This document shows positions 56,001 to 62,777 of a DNA stretch of 64,000 nucleotides, piece after piece. The DNA is taken from contig CAYMAN010000009.1 of the NCBI GenBank assembly GCA_964388455.1, forward strand, positions 15,827 through 79,826, in the 5' to 3' direction. A program made the position numbers and the translations under genes. The notes under the pieces were generated by a model. It was not told the DNA's origin. It searched no databases and saw only the letters and a list, made by a program, of their open reading frames with translations. Each line of letters starts with the position of its first letter. Positions within the stretch are counted from its first letter, which is position 1. The stretch is from JBBRWO01 sp964388455. Lineage in GTDB: Bacteria; Actinomycetota; Coriobacteriia; Anaerosomatales; JAAXUF01.

Positions 56001-57143
56001 ATGAACAAGGTCGTCGTACTGGACACAAACGTACTGCTGGCGGATCCCAACTCCGTCCTGTCGTTTCCTCGCGCCGAGATCGTCATCCCTGAGACCGTGC
56101 TGGGCGAGCTGGATAAGCTCAAGACGGCGCGTGTGGATCCCGACCTGCGTTTCCGTGGCCGAGAAGTGAGCCGCATCCTCTTCGAGCTGTCCGAGGAAGG
56201 GTCGCTTATCGAGGGCGTCGACCTACCGGACGGCGGTCGGCTTCGTGTCGCCCCCTTCGAGAACGACGGGAGCCTGCCCGACGGATTCCAGACCCGCAAC
56301 GCCGACGATCGCGTGCTTGCCACCGCATACCAGGTCTGCAAGTCGTCGGATGCGACATGTGAGGTGACGCTGATCACGAACGACCTGAACATGTTGCTCA
56401 AGGCGCAGACCCTCGGGGTGTCCGTGGAGCGCTACGCCGACGGGGTCGAGGGCGGTTTCGCCCGCAACTACATCATCAGGCCATTCCAGCGCTACAAGAC
56501 ACCGATCACGATCCTTGCCGTCGCTCTCGCGGTGTTCGTCGCAGTGATCGTGATCGCGCTCTACATTCAGAAACCTATTCAGAACAACGCGCAGCTGCCC
56601 TCGGAGCTCAAGAACGTACTGGCGCCGGGCCAGCTCAAGGCCCTCGATGCGATTCAGACCCTCCAGACGAACTCCAAGGATCCCGAGGCGCTGCTTTTCA
56701 TGTCTAACTTCTACTACGACTTGCGAAACTCCGCCTCGGAGTCCGATCCTGTCGCCGCACTCGATTACGGACGTCAGGCGATTCGCTACTTCGAGCGCTA
56801 TATGGTGGTATCACCGCAGGACGGGTCTGCGAAGGTCGACCTTGCTGCGCTCTACTTCTACAACGGCCAGACCGACCTGGCGATCAACCTCGTCGGCGAA
56901 GTACTCAAAGAGGACAAGAACCACGTGAGCGGAAACTTCAATCTCGGTATCTTCTACTGGAAAGGCCCGCAGCGTGATTTTCAGGCCGCTGCCGCACAGT
57001 TCCAGAAGGTGATCGACCTGACCAAGAACGACGCTCAGCAGCATTCGCTCTTCAAGCAGGCGGAGGCGTTCCTCGCCCAGCTCGAGAATGAAGCGAAGTC
57101 TGCCGGACGACCCCTCGAGACCACCGCAGGAGTGTCACAGTGA
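56001..57143 (+). CDS. PIN-domain / transmembrane / TPR fusion protein
   Basis: The 380-residue product has three parts. Residues 1-150 are a PIN nuclease domain of the PhoH-associated type: VVLDTNVLLADPNSVLSF (D8), ETVLGELDKLK (E31/E36), NADDRVLATAY (D102/D103) and LITNDLNMLLKA (D128) supply the acidic metal ligands. Residues 167-190 form a membrane helix preceded by basic residues, placing the PIN domain inside. Residues 200-370 are helical repeats of TPR type (ALDYGRQAIRYFERYM; DLAALYFYNGQTDLAINLVGEVL; FNLGIFYWKG). I know of no such fusion. It is encoded 46 bases after the small membrane protein and overlaps trxB in GTGA. Confidence 0.85.
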   Translation: MNKVVVLDTNVLLADPNSVLSFPRAEIVIPETVLGELDKLKTARVDPDLRFRGREVSRILFELSEEGSLIEGVDLPDGGRLRVAPFENDGSLPDGFQTRNADDRVLATAYQVCKSSDATCEVTLITNDLNMLLKAQTLGVSVERYADGVEGGFARNYIIRPFQRYKTPITILAVALAVFVAVIVIALYIQKPIQNNAQLPSELKNVLAPGQLKALDAIQTLQTNSKDPEALLFMSNFYYDLRNSASESDPVAALDYGRQAIRYFERYMVVSPQDGSAKVDLAALYFYNGQTDLAINLVGEVLKEDKNHVSGNFNLGIFYWKGPQRDFQAAAAQFQKVIDLTKNDAQQHSLFKQAEAFLAQLENEAKSAGRPLETTAGVSQ

Positions 57144-58087
57144 CCAGAGAACGTATCGATATCGCGATCATCGGTGGAGGTCCGGGCGGACTCGCTGCCG
57201 CCCTGTACGCATCGCGCGGCCGCGCCAAGACGGTCGTCTTTGAGCGGGGCATCCCGGGTGGCCAGATCGTGACCACCGACTGGGTGGAGAACTACCCGGG
57301 CTTCCCCAAGGGTGTCTCAGGCCAGGAACTCGGCGATCTGCTGACGGCACAGGCCGAGGAGCACGGCGCGGTCATCCGGTCGTTCGCTCCGGTGGACTCC
57401 ATCAAGCAGGAGAACGACGGGATGTTCGTGCTGACCTGTGAGGATGAGGAGTTCGAGGCGTACAGCGTCATCGTCGCCACGGGTGCCGTCCCCCGGAAGC
57501 TCGGTATACCGGGCGAGGCCGAATTCACCGGGAGGGGCGTTTCGTGGTGCGCCACCTGTGACGGCGCGCTGTTCCGCGAGAAGGTCGTGGCCGTCATCGG
57601 CGGTGGCGATGCCGCGGTTGAGGAGGCTATGTTCCTCACCAAATTCGCGAGCCAGGTGCACCTGATCCACCGCCGCGACGAGTTCCGTGCGACGCGCTGC
57701 ATCCAGGAGCGCTGCCGAGCCAACCCCAAGGTCGAGGAGCACCTCAGCCGCGTGCCGGTCGAGGTCGTCGGCAAGGACGGCAAGGTGGCCGGATTGCGAC
57801 TGGAGTCGACCAAGGGTGAGCCCGAGGAGTATCTTGCGCTCGACGGCGTCTTCATCTTTGTCGGCGTGGATCCGATGAACGAACTCGTGACCGGCCTTGT
57901 CGACTTGAGCGAGAACGGGTACATCAAGATCGACCACGATGGACGCACGTCCGTCGCGGGGCTGTTCGCAGCGGGTGATATCACGGACGGCGAACTGAAA
58001 CAGGTCATCACCGCCGCAGCAAAGGGTGCATCGGCGGCGTTTGAAGCACTACGGTACCTCGATGAGAACACGACGTGTGTACTCTAA
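57140..58087 (+). CDS. trxB: Thioredoxin reductase
   Basis: A 315-residue NADPH-dependent flavoprotein: IIGGGPGGLAAALYASRGRAKT (FAD), redox-active WCATCDGALF, VIGGGDAAVEEAMFL (NADPH) and the C-terminal GLFAAGDITDG. It reduces the thioredoxin encoded 26 bases downstream. The GTG start overlaps the PIN-TPR stop, tying it to the upstream membrane genes. Confidence 0.97.
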   Translation: MTRERIDIAIIGGGPGGLAAALYASRGRAKTVVFERGIPGGQIVTTDWVENYPGFPKGVSGQELGDLLTAQAEEHGAVIRSFAPVDSIKQENDGMFVLTCEDEEFEAYSVIVATGAVPRKLGIPGEAEFTGRGVSWCATCDGALFREKVVAVIGGGDAAVEEAMFLTKFASQVHLIHRRDEFRATRCIQERCRANPKVEEHLSRVPVEVVGKDGKVAGLRLESTKGEPEEYLALDGVFIFVGVDPMNELVTGLVDLSENGYIKIDHDGRTSVAGLFAAGDITDGELKQVITAAAKGASAAFEALRYLDENTTCVL

Positions 58088-58112
58088 GCAGTAACCTCGA
58101 AGGGAGTATTTG

Positions 58113-58436
58113 ATGGCAGATCTGACGCAGGTCACTGACGCGAATTTCGATTCCACGGTGGCAGGAAGCTCCAAGCCGGTCGTCCTCGATTTCTGGGCAC
58201 CTTGGTGTGGCCCGTGCCGCATGATGGAGCCGGTACTCAAGGAGATCGCCGACGAGTACGACACGATCGTCGTAGGCAAGCTCAACGTCGACGAGAACCC
58301 GGGTGTCGCGACCAAGTTCGACATTCTCTCGATTCCCACGCTGTTGATCTTCGTCGATGGCCAGGTCGCCAAGAAGCTTGTCGGCGCGATGCCTAAGAAG
58401 CGTCTGCTCGAGGAGCTCGCACCCTGGATCGGCTAG
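58113..58436 (+). CDS. trxA: Thioredoxin
   Basis: A 107-residue thioredoxin with the WCGPC active site in VVLDFWAPWCGPCRMMEPVL and the cis-Pro in SIPTLLIFVDG. It is the cytoplasmic dithiol carrier reduced by TrxB. AAGGGAG precedes the ATG. A hairpin terminator follows, making this the end of the operon. Confidence 0.97.
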   Translation: MADLTQVTDANFDSTVAGSSKPVVLDFWAPWCGPCRMMEPVLKEIADEYDTIVVGKLNVDENPGVATKFDILSIPTLLIFVDGQVAKKLVGAMPKKRLLEELAPWIG

Positions 58437-58455
58437 TTTCTGACTGATCCCAAGG

Positions 58456-58491
58456 CACGCCCGGCGGCTCTTCAGGGAGAAGCCGGGCGTG
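58456..58491 (+). terminator. Hairpin terminator after trxA
   Basis: CACGCCCGGC (58456-58465) pairs perfectly with GCCGGGCGTG (58482-58491), followed by TCATTCT. It begins 20 bases after the trxA stop. Confidence 0.7.
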
Positions 58492-58531
58492 TCATTCTCC
58501 CCCGGAATCGCAACGCCTGAAGGGAATCGCC

Positions 58532-58783
58532 ATGTGTGAGCAGGGAATGAACGTCGGTCAGATGAAGCTTGCGATCGGACAGTCTGACGACGCTGTGGCA
58601 ATGGTTCAGCAGTGGCTCGAGCAGCTCCACCACCTTGCCGATCACGGCAAGCGCTCCGACGTCAGCATCGCGCTCGCCCAGGCAAACGTTCTTCTCGGCG
58701 AGGTGCGCGGCAAGCTCGACGCGGCGATCAACGACCTTGATGGCATGCCGGCCGACGACGGGACGACGATCGAGCTCGTCTAG
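58532..58783 (+). CDS. Small helical protein, unknown function
   Basis: An 83-residue product predicted largely helical, opening with MCEQGMNVGQMKLAIGQ and containing WLEQLHHLADHGKRSD. No family is recognised. Two Met, one Cys and three His near the N-terminal half might bind metal, which would suit the adjoining nickel genes, but that is speculative. Good codon use and a clean frame between the trxA terminator and the convergent nikMN gene support it being real. Confidence 0.6.
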   Translation: MCEQGMNVGQMKLAIGQSDDAVAMVQQWLEQLHHLADHGKRSDVSIALAQANVLLGEVRGKLDAAINDLDGMPADDGTTIELV

Positions 58784-58808
58784 TCTCGACCACGCAACCG
58801 CATTCCAG

Positions 58809-59885
58809 TCAGGAAGGCTCCTCGAGCGAGGGGCCTTCTTTGCGCTTGTCCGCGCGTCCGTCGGAGCGGCGCTTGAGAATCCAGCCGATGCCGGCCGCAA
58901 TCGCGAGCACGATCGCTCCGCCGATGAGGCCTGCTTGGCCGGTGCCCGCCGGGACCGGCGATGACCGCTCTGGGTCAGGGACCGCGGCTGCACCGTTCGA
59001 GACGGGCTCCTTGAAAGCGTAGTCCGGCAGGAACGCGGTGCGTTCCTGGATGCGAGCCAGGGCCTTGGTGAGAGGATCGGTGGTCTCGAGCTCGCGCGAT
59101 CCGGCAACCTTGGCGATTGACCACTCCAGGCCGTCAGAGTTGCTCGATGCGAACCACGAGAGCACACCGCCGGCAAAAACCGCGGCCACGAGGAGTCCGA
59201 CGATCACGGGGCGCAAGCTGAGACCCGCAAGCGTCTCCCCCTGAGCGCGTCGTGTCAGGAGCTCCGGTTGCGCCTGCTGGACGAACAGTATGACCGCCGC
59301 CGTCACGACTCCTTCGACGATCCCGATAGCCAGATGGATCGGCTGCATCAGCAGCACGAACGCCGAGAACGGCAGCTCGCTGACGCCCGAGAATGTCGTC
59401 TCGAGCACCACGCCGAGTGAGCCGAGTTGCAGCCCCACGACAGCGGCAAGCATCGATGCCGCGATGATGCGCCCGCGCTTCGGGTTCTTGCCGGCGATCG
59501 ATCGATACACGAGCGGGTACGCGATGAACGCGGTAAGGAAACCGAGATTCATGATGTTCGCGCCCAGCGCGAGCAGGCCACCGTCGGCGAAGAAGAGCGC
59601 CTGCACCGTGAGCACCGAGGCCATAACCAGGAACGCCGCGTGCGGACCCAGTAGCACCGCGAGCATCAGCCCGCCGCCTAGGTGTCCACTCGAACCGGTG
59701 CCGGGGATGGTGAAGTTCAGCATCTGCGCGGCGAAGATGAACGCGCCGGCCACTCCCATCAGGGGAATCCGCGACAGGTCGTTCTCCTCACGGATCTTGC
59801 GCGCGCAGTAGACGGTGGTCACGGCCGTTGCCGCCCACATCGCGCCGCCCACCGCCGGTGAGATCAACGCATCTGCCATGTGCAT
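58809..59885 (-). CDS. Nickel/cobalt ECF transporter, fused NikM-NikN type
   Basis: The 358-residue product is the substrate-specific subunit of an energy-coupling-factor transporter. It starts MHMADALISP, keeping the second-residue His that binds the metal with the free N-terminus, and has about seven helices in the CbiM/NikM part (SGHLGGGLMLAVLLGP). Residues 225-290 carry a second membrane segment and the DGLEWS motif of the PDGLE (NikN) domain, and a further helix lies near 320-340. It works with NikQ and NikO. GGGAGG precedes the ATG. Nickel is favoured over cobalt because nikR is adjacent and divergent. Confidence 0.92.
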   Translation of the reverse strand: MHMADALISPAVGGAMWAATAVTTVYCARKIREENDLSRIPLMGVAGAFIFAAQMLNFTIPGTGSSGHLGGGLMLAVLLGPHAAFLVMASVLTVQALFFADGGLLALGANIMNLGFLTAFIAYPLVYRSIAGKNPKRGRIIAASMLAAVVGLQLGSLGVVLETTFSGVSELPFSAFVLLMQPIHLAIGIVEGVVTAAVILFVQQAQPELLTRRAQGETLAGLSLRPVIVGLLVAAVFAGGVLSWFASSNSDGLEWSIAKVAGSRELETTDPLTKALARIQERTAFLPDYAFKEPVSNGAAAVPDPERSSPVPAGTGQAGLIGGAIVLAIAAGIGWILKRRSDGRADKRKEGPSLEEPS

Positions 59886-59933
59886 GTGCCGAGACCTCCC
59901 CCCGCGCTGTTGCGCGCAACTCGTCCACCGCGA

Positions 59934-59960
59934 GTGTTACCGACTCAACAATCGTGCTAC
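59934..59960. promoter_or_regulatory. Candidate NikR operator
   Basis: GTGTTAC (59934-59940) and GTGCTAC (59954-59960) form a direct repeat exactly 20 bases apart, two helical turns, in the gap between divergent nikMN and nikR. A perfect 12-base palindrome, GTTGCGCGCAAC, lies at 59909-59920 nearer nikMN. Either could bind NikR; the classic E. coli GTATGA half-site is not present. Confidence 0.4.
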
Positions 59961-60101
59961 TCTGACCCCGACGGTACGAGCCTCGCCACGCGCCGTCAAG
60001 CGATTCCGACCAGTTCGCACGTACTGCTCGGCGGGTGGGCGGCTCGTGACACGAACCACCCGCTCCGCGCACACGCACCGCGCCCACCAGAGGGAGTCTC
60101 C

Positions 60102-60521
60102 ATGTCTGACGTCATCCGCTTCGGCGTCTCCACCGACGAGCGCCTGCTCGAGAAGTTCGACGCGCTCATCGCCCAGAAGGGTTACGTGAACCGCTCGGAG
60201 GCCGTGCGTGACCTCATCCGCAACACGCTGGTCGAGGATCAGTGGGCAGATACCGAGGCCGACGCCGTGGGCACCGTCACACTCGTCTACGATCACCACT
60301 CCACGGACCTCTCGGACAAGCTGACTGAGCAGCAGCACTCGCATCACGAGGAGATCCTCTCGACGCTGCACATCCACCTTGACACCCATCACTGCCTCGA
60401 GGTCATCGTGCTGCGCGGCCGCGCGGGCGAGATCAAGCGCATCGCCGACGCGCTCATCGGCACCAAGGGTGTCAAGCACGGCAAGTTCGTGGCAACCACC
60501 ACCGGCGACGGTCTCGTCTAG
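60102..60521 (+). CDS. nikR: Nickel-responsive regulator NikR
   Basis: A 139-residue NikR: ribbon-helix-helix head (MSDVIRFGVSTDERLLEKFDALIAQKG split by NRSEAVRDLIR) and ACT-like nickel domain with HHEEILSTLHIHLDTHHCLEVIVLRG, which holds the conserved His and Cys ligands. When nickel is bound it represses nickel uptake. AGAGGGAG precedes the ATG; longer frames are rejected. It leads a plus-strand operon with nikQ, nikO and hypF. Confidence 0.96.
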   Translation: MSDVIRFGVSTDERLLEKFDALIAQKGYVNRSEAVRDLIRNTLVEDQWADTEADAVGTVTLVYDHHSTDLSDKLTEQQHSHHEEILSTLHIHLDTHHCLEVIVLRGRAGEIKRIADALIGTKGVKHGKFVATTTGDGLV

Positions 60522-60530
60522 GCGCCCGCG

Positions 60531-61343
60531 ATGTCCACTCTGGAATCCGGGCTTTACCGTCTCGGCTGGCTCGACGAGTTCTCCGGCCGAGACACTCCTA
60601 TGCACCGCATCGACCCACGCGCCAAGGTACTGGCGACGGTGGTCTTCCTGGTCTGCGTTGTGTCGCTCGGCAAGTACCAGCTTCTCGCGCTGTTGCCGTT
60701 TGTGATCTTCCCGATCGTGCTCATGAGCGAGAGCGGAATGCCGCCGCGCGAGCTGGGAGTGCGGCTCGCGATCGCGGCACCATTCGCGCTGGTCGTGGGC
60801 GTCTTCAACCCGTTGTTCGACCAGGCCATCATCGGAACCATCGGTCCCATCGCGGTCACCGGCGGCTGGGTCAGCTACGCATCGATCATGATGCGATTCC
60901 TGCTCACCACGAGCGCGGCGCTGATGCTCATCGCCACCACGGGCATGACCGGCGTCTGCGCGGGCATCGAGCGTCTCGGCGTGCCCGACGTCCTCTCGAC
61001 GCAGCTGCTCTTTCTCTACCGCTACATCTTCGTCCTAGCCGAGGAGGTCATGCGGCTCGCCCGCGCTCGGTCGCTGCGCTCGTTCGACAACCGCGGGATG
61101 GGCATTCGGGTCTACGGCAGCATTCTGGGGCACTTGCTCCTGCGCTCGATTGCTCGCGCGCAGCGCGTCTTCGACGCGATGCAGTGCCGCGGGTTCGACG
61201 GCCACGTGCGTACGCGGTCGACGCTACGCATGGCCGGCCGCGACTGGGCGTTTCTACTCGGCTGGTCGGCGCTGTTCGTCGTGTTCCGGTTCGTCAATGT
61301 CCCGCTGCTTGTCGGCGGGCTCGTCACGAAGGTGATCTCGTGA
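60531..61343 (+). CDS. ECF transporter transmembrane protein (NikQ/CbiQ)
   Basis: The 270-residue T-component has about five or six helices and the two Ala-Arg coupling motifs, ARARSLRSFDNRG and RAQRVFDAMQCRGFDGH, that contact the ATPases. It joins NikMN with the NikO ATPase. The ATG is ten bases after nikR. Its stop overlaps the nikO start in GTGA. Confidence 0.93.
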   Translation: MSTLESGLYRLGWLDEFSGRDTPMHRIDPRAKVLATVVFLVCVVSLGKYQLLALLPFVIFPIVLMSESGMPPRELGVRLAIAAPFALVVGVFNPLFDQAIIGTIGPIAVTGGWVSYASIMMRFLLTTSAALMLIATTGMTGVCAGIERLGVPDVLSTQLLFLYRYIFVLAEEVMRLARARSLRSFDNRGMGIRVYGSILGHLLLRSIARAQRVFDAMQCRGFDGHVRTRSTLRMAGRDWAFLLGWSALFVVFRFVNVPLLVGGLVTKVIS

Positions 61344-62107
61344 GCCATCACAGCATCTCGGTCAAAGACCTCGGCTTCGCCTACCCCGACGGGACGCGCG
61401 CGCTGCAGGGCGTGTCGTTCGAGATCGGGCACGGTGAGTCGATCGCGATCGTGGGAGCCAACGGCGCGGGCAAGTCGACGCTGCTCATGCACCTGAACGG
61501 CTTGCACAGCGCCGCCGAGGGAAGTGTCCGCATCGGCGACGTGCCGGTCACCGCGAGCACACTCTCAGGCATCCGCAAGACAGTGGGAATGGTGTTTCAG
61601 GATCCCGACGACCAGCTCTTCATGCCGACGGTCGGGCAGGATGTAGGTTTTGGTCCGCTCAACCTCGGGCTGCCCGAGGACGAGATCGACACGCGCGTCG
61701 ACGACGCACTGACGCGAGTAGGGGCGCTGGCCCTGAAGGACCGCCCCCCGTATCGGCTGTCCGGCGGCGAGAAGCGTGCGGTCGCAATCGCCACCGTGCT
61801 CGCGATGTGCCCCGACATCCTCGTGATGGACGAGCCGACGAGCAACCTCGACCCGCGGGCTCGGCGCAGGCTCATCGAGCTACTCGGCACGTTTGAGCAC
61901 ACCAAGATCATCGCGACGCACGACCTCGACATGGCGCTCGACCTCTGCGAGCGCACCATCATCATCGCCAACGGCACCGTCGCGGCGGACGGTCCGACGC
62001 GCGATATCTTCGCCGACCAGACGCTGCTCGATGCGTGTCAGCTGGAGCAGCCGCTCGTGATGCAGGACTGCCCGGTGTGCGGACACGGCCCAGCCTCTCT
62101 CGGGTAG
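61340..62107 (+). CDS. ECF transporter ATP-binding protein (NikO/CbiO)
   Basis: The 255-residue ATPase has Walker A GANGAGKST, Q-loop VFQDPDDQLFMPTV (the CbiO-type signature), LSGGEKRAVAIA, Walker B ILVMDEPTSNLDP and switch His ATHDLD. It powers nickel import. The C-terminus ends in CPVCGHGPASLG, an added zinc-knuckle-like tail; the next gene's product also has CPVCGH. The GTG start overlaps the nikQ stop. Confidence 0.93.
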   Translation: MSHHSISVKDLGFAYPDGTRALQGVSFEIGHGESIAIVGANGAGKSTLLMHLNGLHSAAEGSVRIGDVPVTASTLSGIRKTVGMVFQDPDDQLFMPTVGQDVGFGPLNLGLPEDEIDTRVDDALTRVGALALKDRPPYRLSGGEKRAVAIATVLAMCPDILVMDEPTSNLDPRARRRLIELLGTFEHTKIIATHDLDMALDLCERTIIIANGTVAADGPTRDIFADQTLLDACQLEQPLVMQDCPVCGHGPASLG

Positions 62108-62117
62108 AATCGCACTC

Positions 62118-62777
62118 ATGGAGAACCAGCAGCGCGATCACCAACCGCCACAGCCGCACGGCGCCCCGACGTACCGCGAGTGTCCGGTGTGCGGTCACCT
62201 CTCGGCCAAGCCGCCGTTTGTCAGCGGTCAGTCGAACTGCCCTGAGTGTGGCTCGCCCGGCGACGGTCGCAAGGCCTTCCCTGCGGAGCGGATCCGTCGT
62301 GTCGACTCGCGCATCCGCCGCTATCATGCCGATGGCGAGCACGAGGTCGTGGTGATTCTGGTCGCGACGTTCCTCGAGACGCTACTGGAAGACATGCTCG
62401 CGCGCATCATGGCCGCCGAGGGCGCGAGTGTGAAGCTGCGCGCCGGCGTGCTCGACACGCAGCGCTCAGTGGGCCAGCGGCTCGGCAAACTGTTCCCCAC
62501 GCTCACGGGCGTGCACTTCGAGGACGCAGCGACCCAAGCCGGCTTCTCGGAGTTCCCTCGGCAGTGGCGCGCGCTGCGCACCGAGCGCAACGCCTTCATC
62601 CACGACGCGGCCTTCGACGGCCAGCGCGAGTCGCTCTCCAAGGAGACCGCCGAGCAGTCGTTGGCACTTCTCGGCCAGGCGTACGCGCTGTTCGTGCACA
62701 TCAACAACCGGTTCGTCGCCGGCGAGAAGCATCGCAGGAACACCGACTCGCGCCACGGTTCGGCCCGCCCGTCGTGA
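62118..62777 (+). CDS. Zinc-ribbon protein with HEPN-like domain
   Basis: A 219-residue product. Residues 20-45 form a zinc ribbon (CPVCGHLS...CPECGSPG). The rest is helical and HEPN-like: VVVILVATFLETLLEDMLARIM for the first helices and the RNAFIH motif (R-x4-H) in WRALRTERNAFIHDAAF, the catalytic signature of HEPN ribonucleases. It sits between nikO and hypF, overlapping hypF in GTGA, so it is cotranscribed with nickel and hydrogenase genes. Whether it is an RNase, a toxin or a scaffold is unknown. Confidence 0.65.
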   Translation: MENQQRDHQPPQPHGAPTYRECPVCGHLSAKPPFVSGQSNCPECGSPGDGRKAFPAERIRRVDSRIRRYHADGEHEVVVILVATFLETLLEDMLARIMAAEGASVKLRAGVLDTQRSVGQRLGKLFPTLTGVHFEDAATQAGFSEFPRQWRALRTERNAFIHDAAFDGQRESLSKETAEQSLALLGQAYALFVHINNRFVAGEKHRRNTDSRHGSARPS

